Of a stretch of 32,166 bases of DNA, positions 18,082-26,500 are shown piece by piece; positions within the stretch are counted from its first letter, which is position 1; each line of letters opens with the position of its first letter. Under the pieces are notes generated by a model. It did no database searches. It was not told the DNA's origin and saw only the letters and a program-made list of their open reading frames with translations. Position numbers and translations under genes: made by a program. The stretch is from a virus: positions 1 through 32,166 of the IMG/VR virus record IMGVR_UViG_3300038425_000175, one strand, 5' to 3'.

Positions 18082-19569
18082 ATGAACGACTGCCAAACAT
18101 GCCTGTCTGTTGACTGCGACTTTCCCACGGACCTCGAACTCTACTCGCTCCAGGGCCTCCAGTTCTTCCTCAACGGCCAGCTTTACCCCGTCATCTACTG
18201 TCCGGCAGGCTACAACTGCAACCCGTTCATCAACGACTTCCTCTACTTCCAGTGCTGCAATCGCACGCTCAAGCGGGCCATCAACTCCGGAATGACGTAC
18301 CCGCAGATTCAGGCGCTTGTGCAGAGCATGTATCAGGAATGCCTGGGGTACTCGTGCGGAGATATGCCGAAATGGCCGGTGCAGCCCGCGTTCTTCTTCA
18401 ACGCCCTCCAGATCATTTCCGGCAGTTGCATGTCGGGCGGCGGCAGCATCAGCATTTTTGTCAGCACGGCGCCAGCGGGCATGTTTGTTGGTCCCACTCA
18501 GGAGATTGCCAACGCGATGGCGGCGGCTTACGCCCAGCGCAACTATCATCAGCCCTGCTGCCTACAAAGCCCACGCATGACGGGGAATCCCGGATGGTGC
18601 TGCCTGGGAACCGATCTCGACCCTATCCCCGAACAAAACACTTACCTCGTGGGTGGACCCAATTCCGGCGGAGACTTCACGTTCAGCGTCACTGGTACTC
18701 TGCCGACGGGCACAACGCTGACTAAGGCTACGGCGAACACGGCGGTTCTCGGGGGAACGCCCACGACGCCGGGGTTCTACACCTATACCGTGCGGGCCAC
18801 CAAGACCGCGCAGGGTTCGATCTATACCGAAGTCACGGACACCTTCGCTGTGTTCGGCATCACGAATCCCACTGGTACCGGCCCCGTGGGAACTCCATTC
18901 AGTCAGCAGTTGGCAGTGAGCGGGGGCACGCTTCCGGTCACATTCTCAGCCACTCCGGCGAACCTGCCAGCGGGTCTGACGATGGACTCGACCGGACTCA
19001 TCACGGGCACGCCCACGACCCCTACCAGTACGCCGTTCAACGTGACGATCACGGATGCCGAGGGCGGGGTTTGCATGCAGGCGGTCACGATTACTGTCAC
19101 AGGATCGGGGAGTATAAATTGGAGCACGCTAGTTTGGGGATCGTTCTACAACGTCTGCACCCCGTTGGCTCCTTACTCAGCTCCGAGCGGTACTTTTTCT
19201 GGTGCCAACTTTTCTATGGCGGCGAATGGGGGAGGAATATTTAACTGTAACGACCCGACCGGGCCGAGCGCCGCTTATTGCGACGGCACACTAACCTATA
19301 ATGGTCCAGTGGTAAATGGCACCATCGCTGTCTCCGCGAGTTTTACTGGCGCAATCAATCAGGCTCGCGTTGATGTGGAAGTTCTTCAGGACGGAAATCC
19401 TATCATCACGGCGACGATCATCTCCGGCGGTGCCAGCCCCATCAGCGTTCCATTTACCGTTGCTGATACCGGCGGCCTGCCATCCACCATCACCGTGACG
19501 GTCCATTGGCAGGGCGGAGTTCCTTTTGGAAGCGATGGTTCGGTCAACGCCAATGGCAGCATCTCCTGA
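18082..19569 (+). CDS. Cysteine-rich virion protein with Ig-like domains
   Basis: 495 residues, starting one base after the nozzle-like gene. Residues 1-190 contain many cysteines (CQTCLSVDC, CPAGYNCNPF, FQCCNR, CCLQSPRM, GWCCLG), which suggest disulphides or metal sites in an extracellular particle. Residues about 190-340 contain two putative bacterial Ig-like (He_PIG type) units: LPTGTTLTKATANTAVLGGT-PTTPGFYTYTV and LPAGLTMDSTGLITGT-PTTPTSTPF, with the typical G-T-P-T. The rest is beta-rich. Ig-like domains in phages usually decorate heads or tails and bind carbohydrates. The short 90-bp gap after it contains a small stem-loop (19597-19602/19612-19617). Role as adhesin or decoration is inference. 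Confidence 0.6.
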   Translation: MNDCQTCLSVDCDFPTDLELYSLQGLQFFLNGQLYPVIYCPAGYNCNPFINDFLYFQCCNRTLKRAINSGMTYPQIQALVQSMYQECLGYSCGDMPKWPVQPAFFFNALQIISGSCMSGGGSISIFVSTAPAGMFVGPTQEIANAMAAAYAQRNYHQPCCLQSPRMTGNPGWCCLGTDLDPIPEQNTYLVGGPNSGGDFTFSVTGTLPTGTTLTKATANTAVLGGTPTTPGFYTYTVRATKTAQGSIYTEVTDTFAVFGITNPTGTGPVGTPFSQQLAVSGGTLPVTFSATPANLPAGLTMDSTGLITGTPTTPTSTPFNVTITDAEGGVCMQAVTITVTGSGSINWSTLVWGSFYNVCTPLAPYSAPSGTFSGANFSMAANGGGIFNCNDPTGPSAAYCDGTLTYNGPVVNGTIAVSASFTGAINQARVDVEVLQDGNPIITATIISGGASPISVPFTVADTGGLPSTITVTVHWQGGVPFGSDGSVNANGSIS

Positions 19570-19659
19570 TGAACCCCATTGCCACTTTAACCCGCATCGT
19601 GTAAGGATAAGACACGAACTGGTAATGTTCCTCGATCCCTACGATCTCCACCGCGTCCC

Positions 19660-20007
19660 ATGAACGACATCCCCCAATACCAAGTCTCGAAGTCACTCAC
19701 CCTGGGAGCCGCATTCGCCACGGCGTACACGTCGAACTTCGCCCGCTGGACCACCATCCGAAAAATCCTGCTCGCCAATACCACCGCCGGGGCGGTCACC
19801 GTCCAGCTTTGCTTCGTCATCCAGGGCACCAGCCCCAGCCAGGGTAACGCCGTGCTGTGGAACTACTCCGTGCCGGCCAACACCTTCGTCGAGCTGGGTG
19901 CCGACCAGAAGCTCCCCCCCGGGACCGCCGTGCAGGCGCTCGCCGGTTCGGCCAATGCCGTCAATCTGTTTCTCAGCGCCATCGAACAAGACCTGTCAGC
20001 CGCTTAA
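19660..20007 (+). CDS. Small beta-rich structural protein
   Basis: 115 residues. The pattern QYQVSKSLTLGAAFATAYTS, FARWTTIRKILLANTT, VTVQLCFV, NAVLWNYSVPANTFVELGA, PGTAVQALAGSANAVNLFLS resembles small phage head or tail proteins with a jelly-roll or beta-sandwich fold, often found beside fibre and nozzle genes. No cysteine cluster or signal peptide. It lies three bases before the adaptor-like gene and 90 bp after the Ig-like gene. Precise function unknown; head decoration, head-fibre or tail-tip component are all possible. Confidence 0.55.
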   Translation: MNDIPQYQVSKSLTLGAAFATAYTSNFARWTTIRKILLANTTAGAVTVQLCFVIQGTSPSQGNAVLWNYSVPANTFVELGADQKLPPGTAVQALAGSANAVNLFLSAIEQDLSAA

Positions 20008-20010
20008 ACC

Positions 20011-21066
20011 ATGAACACACTCGCCAACTGCAAAGCCTCATCCCGCATCCGCCGAGTCGCGGGAAGCTGCAACGGCAGCCAGGACTTCCTGGACCTGCTC
20101 AACGACGGGGTGAGGATGCTGATGACGCGCGGGAATTTTTTTGGCACCGTGAAAAAGTGCTGCGCCTGCATCCGCTGCAATGAAATCGTCTGGCCTCGAC
20201 AAGTGGCTACTCCACTCGCCATAAATCGCTGCAATCGCACAGTTCCACTCCAGAACCACTGGGCCGAATTCGACGCGCTCACTCGCAACGACCTGCTTGG
20301 TTATTGGGGCGGAGGCTGGGAATGGAATTTTGGCATGGGCGGTTGCGGTCAGCATCCCGGGCTGCAAGGAAACACGGTCCCCGTGTTCAACCCGATCTCG
20401 GGTGCGGATGGTATGGCGGGCGTTTACATCCGCTTCTATCCAACTCAGCAAGCCGACATCGGCAAGACGATCACCGTCTTCGGAATCGACAGCAACGGCG
20501 AGGAACTGCGTTCGGTCCGCTCTGACGGCACGGTTCAGGACGGCATCGTCACCACTCTCACACTGCCCTTTGCGACCATGCCCGCCAGCGATAGGAACGT
20601 CAACACCATGCGACACATTACCCGCATCGTGAAGGACGTGACGGACGGGCCGGTGTACTGTTTTCAATACCGCGCTTCCGATAACGTAATGCTCGATCTG
20701 GCGCGTTACGAGTCCGGCGAAGTTTTGCCAGACTATCAAACGACCCAGCTTCCGGGACACCACTTCGAGGCTGCTGCCGGATGCACGCCGATGATCACCG
20801 CCCTCGTCAAGCTCCAGCACATCCCAGCGGTCAATGACGATGACCTCGTTGCCATTGAAAACGTTGATGCCATCGCCCTTGCCATGCAATCAATTAAGTT
20901 GGCGGATAGTTTTGACTTCCAGCAAAAGTCGGCGATGGAGATTGCCGCCGTAAAAGAACTGAATGCTGAGTTACGCACTCGATTCCCGATCGATCAAACT
21001 CCCCAAACATTCAGCGCCTTTGGCACCGCTTTGCCGAGTAGGGCTGGTATTGGTCGCTGGACTTAA
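20011..21066 (+). CDS. Adaptor/neck-like structural protein
   Basis: 351 residues. QDFLDLLNDGVRMLMTRGNF near 24-43 and EIVWPRQVATPLAINRC near 58-74 fit the pattern LLNDA.R.L..RG.W.GT ... WPR.V...LAVN, which I associate with head-tail adaptor or neck proteins of podovirus-like phages, though I cannot check it. Later parts (TVFGIDSNGEELRSVRSDGT, MRHITRIVKDVTDGPVYCFQ, ALVKLQHIPAVNDDDLVAIE) look like a beta-rich body followed by a helical end. The C-terminal 32 codons overlap, antisense, the 3' end of the HNH gene. The stop (21064-21066) coincides with the place where HNH homology ends, so the protein itself is probably intact. Confidence 0.52.
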   Translation: MNTLANCKASSRIRRVAGSCNGSQDFLDLLNDGVRMLMTRGNFFGTVKKCCACIRCNEIVWPRQVATPLAINRCNRTVPLQNHWAEFDALTRNDLLGYWGGGWEWNFGMGGCGQHPGLQGNTVPVFNPISGADGMAGVYIRFYPTQQADIGKTITVFGIDSNGEELRSVRSDGTVQDGIVTTLTLPFATMPASDRNVNTMRHITRIVKDVTDGPVYCFQYRASDNVMLDLARYESGEVLPDYQTTQLPGHHFEAAAGCTPMITALVKLQHIPAVNDDDLVAIENVDAIALAMQSIKLADSFDFQQKSAMEIAAVKELNAELRTRFPIDQTPQTFSAFGTALPSRAGIGRWT

Positions 21067-21528
21067 CCGCCATGTATGATTTAAAAGAATTTGAGAAATG
21101 GTGGGTTGCGCCACGTGGTATTTTTTTGCCATTCGGGTTTGTTCCCCGCAAGCCACGGTGGAATCTCTGCGAATTTCTTCGACTTGCTTCCAAGTCAATT
21201 TTGCAAGGTAGCATTTGTCGCCCGCGCACCCCCTCCCGCGGTCCATCATATCTTTCATGTTTTGAGTATTGTTCCCAAGATACAAATGGTCTGGATTCGT
21301 ACATTCTGGATTGTCACAAGTGTGTAGTACCATCAACCCCATCGGAATCTCGCCCCTGTGTATTTGCCAAGACACCCTCGGTCCCCTCAGGGTGTATGGG
21401 GGCTTTTTGGATGTTAGTATTCCGTATCCGTCTTTATCTTTTCGTCCTGTCCACACCCAGCATCCGGGTTGTTTCACGACTCGCGCCCAGAACCGAATCG
21501 GAATTGGAATTGCAACGAAGGCAGCCAT
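20971..21528 (-). CDS. HNH homing-type endonuclease inserted between structural genes
   Basis: 185 residues from ATG 21528, selected by the AAGGAGG eight bases upstream and TAATG coupling to the zinc-ribbon gene; the frame is open to 21660 but that part is out-of-frame zinc-ribbon sequence. PGCWVWTGRKDKDGYG at 21-36, RGPRVSWQIHRGEIPMG at 48-64, VLHTCDNPECTNPDHLYLGN at 67-86 and TQNMKDMMDRGRG are the HNH_3-type motifs of I-HmuI-like enzymes. A C-terminal helix-turn-helix is at 110-150 (AKLTWKQVEEIRRDSTVACG and TRMAKKYHVAQPTISQILLN) for target recognition. Homology appears to end at HTWRL (151-155); the last 31 residues are the antisense of the neighbouring structural gene. Being antisense to a plus late operon suggests insertion as a mobile cassette. 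Expected role is homing, cutting a related phage that lacks it. Confidence 0.8.
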   Translation of the reverse strand: MAAFVAIPIPIRFWARVVKQPGCWVWTGRKDKDGYGILTSKKPPYTLRGPRVSWQIHRGEIPMGLMVLHTCDNPECTNPDHLYLGNNTQNMKDMMDRGRGCAGDKCYLAKLTWKQVEEIRRDSTVACGEQTRMAKKYHVAQPTISQILLNHTWRLSPATNTSPTRQSGAKGAECLGSLIDRESSA

Positions 21529-21656
21529 TACTTCACCCTCCTTTGCTGCCAGTACGGCGAGTGGCAGTGAGCGCACACGGGCGGGAGTTTGGGTTTGCGC
21601 GGATACCACTGGTAGCCGCAGCGTTTGCACTTGAGCAGCTTGAGTATTGGTTTCAT
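21528..21656 (-). CDS. 42-residue zinc-ribbon protein coupled to HNH gene
   Basis: A 42-residue frame starting MKPILKLLKCKRCGYQWYPR and ending with PVCAHCHSPYWQQRRVK. C10-K-R-C13-G with W17-Y-P-R and C28-A-H-C31-x-SPYW is a compact zinc-ribbon pattern I associate with many short phage and bacterial proteins (C..CG..W.PR....P..C..C.SP.W). It ends with TAATG overlapping the start of the HNH endonuclease at 21528, whose Shine-Dalgarno lies within its last codons. Pairing with a mobile HNH gene suggests that the two moved together as a cassette. Function unknown; nucleic-acid contact is likely. Confidence 0.75.
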   Translation of the reverse strand: MKPILKLLKCKRCGYQWYPRKPKLPPVCAHCHSPYWQQRRVK

Positions 21657-21704
21657 TCATTTATTTCTACATGAACATAGTAACGCGGTCAACAAAATAA
21701 TAAC

Positions 21705-22550
21705 GTGGCTCTCAATTATTCCGTCAATCCTTCCCCGACCACCGGCAGCAATACAGCTTATGGGTTGGTACCAGGCCAAATTTCTACGCCGCCGTCAACC
21801 TATGAGCAGGTTGGCTCCGTCTATCCCAATCTCGGCGCTCAGACCGGCCAGCTAAGCTCCAACGTCACCAACGAACTGGCGGGGCAGCTCTCCCCGCAAA
21901 CGATTGCCGCCTTGCAGCAGCACGCCGCGCAGTTTGGCGTGCAGTCCGGTATGCCGGGGAGCCAGTTCCAGGGACACCAGGGGCTGGCGTCGCTCGGGCT
22001 GAACACGGAGGCAATGCAGCAGCAGGGCCAGAAGGATTACCTGTCGGCGCTGACTAGCATTGGCTCGACGCAGACGCCGCAGGCGCTGGCGGCGGAGATT
22101 GCATCGTCCAACGCGACTCTGGCCGCCGCGCCGAATCCGCAGATGGCGGCGGAGAAGCAGATGTCGGATTGGATGGCGAAGTTCAACGCGGCCTCGGGGG
22201 CGGGACGCGGGGGCGGCGGGGGCGGCGCCAGCGTCCAGCCAACCTCCAGCCCTTCGGGAGGGACAGGGAATTACGATCCGGTATGGGACAGCCTTGCTTA
22301 CGGCGTCTCCGGCCAGTCGGGATTCATTGGCGGGAGCGGAACTCAAGCTTCCACATCCCCGGTGAACCTTGGAGTAGCTGGCTACAGTGGCTTGAGCAAC
22401 CAACCCACTTCATCGGGTTCGATGTACATGGGTAGTTATCAGCCTCCTGTTTACGGCTCAGACATCTACGACCCGACCGGAAGTATGTTTGACGGACAGC
22501 AAGGGATGTCTCAGGATGAGTGGAACTACAACGTTGACTCTGGATTATAA
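21705..22550 (+). CDS. Gly/Ser/Gln-rich putative virion protein
   Basis: 281 residues starting at GTG 21705. No ATG is available, and no Shine-Dalgarno is obvious. Residues 1-60 are Ser, Pro, Thr and Tyr rich (NYSVNPSPTTGSNTAYGLVP, STYEQVGSVYPNLG), 65-130 are helical and Gln/Ala rich (NELAGQLSPQTIAALQQHAA), and 165-190 contain a glycine stretch (AGRGGGGGGAS). The remainder is low-complexity with Gly, Ser and Tyr. It precedes the coiled-coil protein and the giant protein in the structural region, so an internal-head or tail-tip component is likely by position. No recognised family. Confidence 0.5.
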   Translation: MALNYSVNPSPTTGSNTAYGLVPGQISTPPSTYEQVGSVYPNLGAQTGQLSSNVTNELAGQLSPQTIAALQQHAAQFGVQSGMPGSQFQGHQGLASLGLNTEAMQQQGQKDYLSALTSIGSTQTPQALAAEIASSNATLAAAPNPQMAAEKQMSDWMAKFNAASGAGRGGGGGGASVQPTSSPSGGTGNYDPVWDSLAYGVSGQSGFIGGSGTQASTSPVNLGVAGYSGLSNQPTSSGSMYMGSYQPPVYGSDIYDPTGSMFDGQQGMSQDEWNYNVDSGL

Positions 22551-22564
22551 GCGAAAGGAACACA

Positions 22565-23506
22565 ATGGCTCTTTCTGGATTGCCGCCGTGGCTTCAAATT
22601 TCGCCGGAACAGTTCGTCCGCGCCGCCTCCGAAGGCGCTCAGGCCGGGCTGGCCGTCGCTCGCCTTAACCGCGAGGCTGACGAGGCCGCGCAACGGGCCG
22701 GACAACAGGGCCGCGAATTCGAGGAAGCCCAGGCTTTGCGCCAATGGGAGCAGCAGCAGCAGATGCAGATGCACGCGCAGCAGATGCAGGCCGCGCAGAA
22801 GAAGTCCGAGGACGAACTGGCGGCGCGGACGATGTATCAGCGCAGCATGATGGAGGCGAGGGTGCAGGCGGAGAAGGATCGGCAGACCGCGCAGACCGAC
22901 CTTAAAGATTATCGCTCCAAGACAGTAGAGGATGCAGTCAAGCGAATGGAGAACTTGGAAGCTCACCGAAAAGAAATTGAGTCAGTCCGCAAAGAGGCTG
23001 AGGCGAGACAGGAAAAAACGGCGGCGGATAGCCAGGCATTGCGAGAGCAAAACGCAGCTCTTCGCGGCCAAGCCGAATACACGCTCAAAGCGCCGGATGG
23101 ATCAATCATCAAGGGTAAAGCAAGTGATCCGGCTATTGCGGAGCTTCTGGCGAAACCAAAGGCTGCCAGCGACGCTGCGGCCCAGCCCGGATTTCTCAAG
23201 CGCGCGTGGAACACGATCACAGGTTCAGATGACACGGAGACAATTCCTCCGGTTGGCACCCCCGATCAGCAGCGATCGAATCGCACGCTGCTTGGGCCTG
23301 GAGGCTATCTGACGGCTCCGGTTCAAGCTCCAATGGTGTCCGGCACCGGCGAAACCGGAGATGCATTCCCGGCGATTCCAACAGGACCACAAAGCAGTTC
23401 CGGTTCGACAAAGAAGTTCCAGGATGCTTCGGGGAAAACGTGGACCTATACTGGAACGGCTGATAATCCGTTGACTGACACTGACGTATCGCACTGGCAG
23501 GAGTAA
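22565..23506 (+). CDS. Coiled-coil structural protein
   Basis: 313 residues with a good ribosome-binding site (AAAGGA five bases before the ATG). After a short N-terminal segment (LPPWLQISPEQFVRAASEGA) residues 30-175 form a long coiled coil rich in Gln, Glu, Arg and Ala (NREADEAAQRAGQQGREFEE, then QQQQMQMHAQQMQAAQKKSE, KEAEARQEKTAADSQALREQ). The C-terminal part (FLKRAWNTITGSDDTETIPP, SSSGSTKKFQDASGKTWTYT) looks like a separate small domain. It lies four bases before the giant internal protein, so the two are probably co-translated and interact. A scaffold or internal-core helper is plausible but unproven; no catalytic motif. Confidence 0.52.
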   Translation: MALSGLPPWLQISPEQFVRAASEGAQAGLAVARLNREADEAAQRAGQQGREFEEAQALRQWEQQQQMQMHAQQMQAAQKKSEDELAARTMYQRSMMEARVQAEKDRQTAQTDLKDYRSKTVEDAVKRMENLEAHRKEIESVRKEAEARQEKTAADSQALREQNAALRGQAEYTLKAPDGSIIKGKASDPAIAELLAKPKAASDAAAQPGFLKRAWNTITGSDDTETIPPVGTPDQQRSNRTLLGPGGYLTAPVQAPMVSGTGETGDAFPAIPTGPQSSSGSTKKFQDASGKTWTYTGTADNPLTDTDVSHWQE

Positions 23507-23510
23507 TCAC

Positions 23511-26500
23511 ATGGCCGGACCAGATTTCGATACGCTACAAGAGGTTAAAGGGCCGGACTTCGGTTCGCTCAAGCCGTTTAAGGAAGCGCCGAGCCCCCAA
23601 TTCGATATTCCTGCCGCGCTGGAGAATGAGGACATACCTCCCATTTCACCGTCTTTCGAGTCTCCGATGGCCATTACCGAAAAAGAAGGTCCAATTTATC
23701 AAAGTCAGTTAACACAGACCAAGGCCGCAGAGCCGTCCATTTATGAGGAGCCAACCTTTTTCACAAAGCCGCTCCACAAATTTGAAGCCCCCACCCGCGA
23801 TACCATTGATAAGGTGGTGAGCATTCCGATGGAATGGGCCAGGGAGAGAATCGAATCTTCCGGCGATCAAACTCCTATTCCTCCGGTCCTGTCAAAGATT
23901 GCGCAAGGGCCGTCAGATAAAACGCTCAACAAGGTTCAAGGCGTCTTAACGTCTGCCGCCGATACCGGCAGTTTCTTCACCAGCCCAATGGGGGTTTCCA
24001 TGCTGGCTATTGGCGGACTTCCGAGCGCCGTGCAACGCACGGTAGCTCTTGCATTCGCCGCCCAGATGGGGGCGCAAGTCCCGGAGATTGCCACGGCTTT
24101 GGGCGATGAGTACGGAAAGCCCGAAGATCAACGCGATTACAAGAAAATCGGCAAGCTCGTCACCGATGCAATCACAGCCACCGGCTTCTCTGCGGCCCTG
24201 ACTGCCAGTTCGGGAAAGGCAGCCTTTGATGCGTCAAAATCCTGGATCATAGATAAACCTTCGGCTTTGGCCGGCAAGTTGGCTCCTGACCTTATCCGAT
24301 TGAGCCCCAGTGGACCCCCGGTTGCGGGATTAACACCCAAAGCGCCAGAGCCTTCGCCGTTAGTTCCTCCTTTGGGTGTTGCTCAAGCTCCTACTGCTGC
24401 GCCACAGCCAACGCAACGAAACCGAGAGGTTGGCGGCCCCAACATGGGCGATGTGCTCTCGGGACGGGAGACAATGACATCTCCAGAGCTTCCCGCCCTT
24501 GCGCCCAAGGCCGAAGCGCCCGCTGCGGCACCGGCTGTCGAGGCGGCCGAAAAACCTTTAGTAGCTGACATGGATTCTGCCCGACGGGTTGCCAATATGT
24601 CGGACGATGAGTTTATGAGGGTGGGCGGATCATTCAACAAAACCAATGTCGAATTGGGCGAGAATGCCACTGCCGAAGATGTTGTCGAACTCAAAAAACT
24701 TCATGCTGCTGCCGACAAGGAATTGAACGGAATTCTGGAGAAGGCCCATAATCATACGGCCACGATGGACGACATCAATCGTCTGGGTGTCCTTCAAGGC
24801 AAGGTGCAGTACTTCAGCGAGGCGATTCAAGCTGCGCCAAAAGAAGTTGGTGGTAACGGTAGAGGTTTCACCAATGCTGAAAAGCTCGCCCAAGGAAAGC
24901 CCTCCGCCCCGCCCGCGCCTAGCGAGGCTCCGAGAGTTGGACTTCAGGGAGACATCCCGGTTCAAAAACTCCAAAGCGCATTCCAGAAATTCGTCAGCAT
25001 GGAGGAAATGACGCCCGAGGAAGAAGCCTTGGTAAAACGGGCTTCAACCGAACAGCCTGAACTTTACAACAAACTGTCCGAGCTTTATCCAGTCAACATT
25101 CCCGGTGTCGAACCTATTCCAGAAGGAAAGGTAGCCTCGCTTGGATTGTCATCACAACAGCAAGCGAGACTCGATGCAGTCCTGGAAAAACTATCGCAAG
25201 CCTTGTCGGAAAAAGGCGCTAAGACATCCGCCCCGACCGCGCCTACCGCCGCTCCGGAACCACTCCCAATCACGCCTGAGCCCAAACCCGCCGCGCCTGA
25301 GCAGGGAATGCCGCCGAGCCAGTCCTTGGGTGGCGCGCTCGCTGGCGAGGACTTGGGCAAGGGAGATTTCGTCTCCAACATGTTCGCCGCCATCGACCGC
25401 GACCGGACAACAATGGGCAAGCAGCCGATGGACCCGACTGTGAGGCGGTCTTGGAGCGAGGATGAGAGCCGCGCTTTGTCGCAGATGAACCGGGACCCGA
25501 ATTGGATTCCTGACCTGCTCGACCGGATGGAAAAACAGCCGCGACCGCTGCTATCCTGGGAGAATGCCGGGGTGGTGTTCGAGCGTGGCAGGCTGAAAGC
25601 CGAGTACAACAACGCTTTACAGCGTGTGGCCCGCGCCTTCGATGACAACCGCACCGAAGACCTCGCCGCCGCCAAGACCGATGCCGCCGCTTTCGAGGAC
25701 AGGCTTGAGCGCCTAGACCGGATCGTTGGCCGCAACGGCACCGGCAGCGAAGCGGGCCGGTCCCTGCAAGCTCAGAAGATGGGTGCGGGCGATGATTTCA
25801 CGCTGATCGAAATGACCTTGCAGAAGCGTGCGGCTTTGGGTGGACGCAGGCTCACCCCAGATGAAACCTCAGCCATCCAGAAGGACGTGGACCGGCTCAA
25901 TTCACTCAATGCCGCCCTCCAAAAGAACCTGTCCGAAGCCGAGGGAAAGACCCGCGAAGCCAATGCCAAGATCGCCCTGGAAGCCATCGAGAAAGAGAAT
26001 CTGAGAAAGCAAATCCCCGCTTTCGACAAGCGCGTGCTCGCCGCCGCCCAGAACGTCGTCAACAGTCTAAAGAATCAGGCCAACTCAGCCCGTGAAAGAA
26101 TCGCCGCGAGACAGAAACAGCCCGGAGCAACTTCGGGAGGTATTGACCCCGCCGACATTGACGATTACGCCATCATCGCTTCCTCTCACATCGCAGAGTT
26201 TGGGCTGACCGCCGCCAAGGTCATTGACCGCATGGCGATTGAGTTTGGAGAATCCATCCGATCCGCTGCCGACCAGATCATCACCAAAGCCAACGCGCTG
26301 CTGGACAACCTGAAGGCGCCCGATCCAGTGAAGCGCGCCGTCCGCAAGGGCGCCACTGACGCCGAGAAACAGACCGACATCACGGAACGCATCAAGGCCA
26401 AGCTGAAAGACAAGCGGCTGGACGAAATCACGCCGCTCGTCCAGAAGCTCGCTCGACAGTTCAGTGACCAGGGTGTGCGTGGATGGCGGGGGATAGGCGA

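Noticed and set aside
19569-19604. 11-codon frame MNPIATLTRIV coupled to the Ig-like gene stop
   Set aside because: It ends at once; although a one-base shift would join it to the gene at 19660, that gene has a natural start at MNDIPQYQ.
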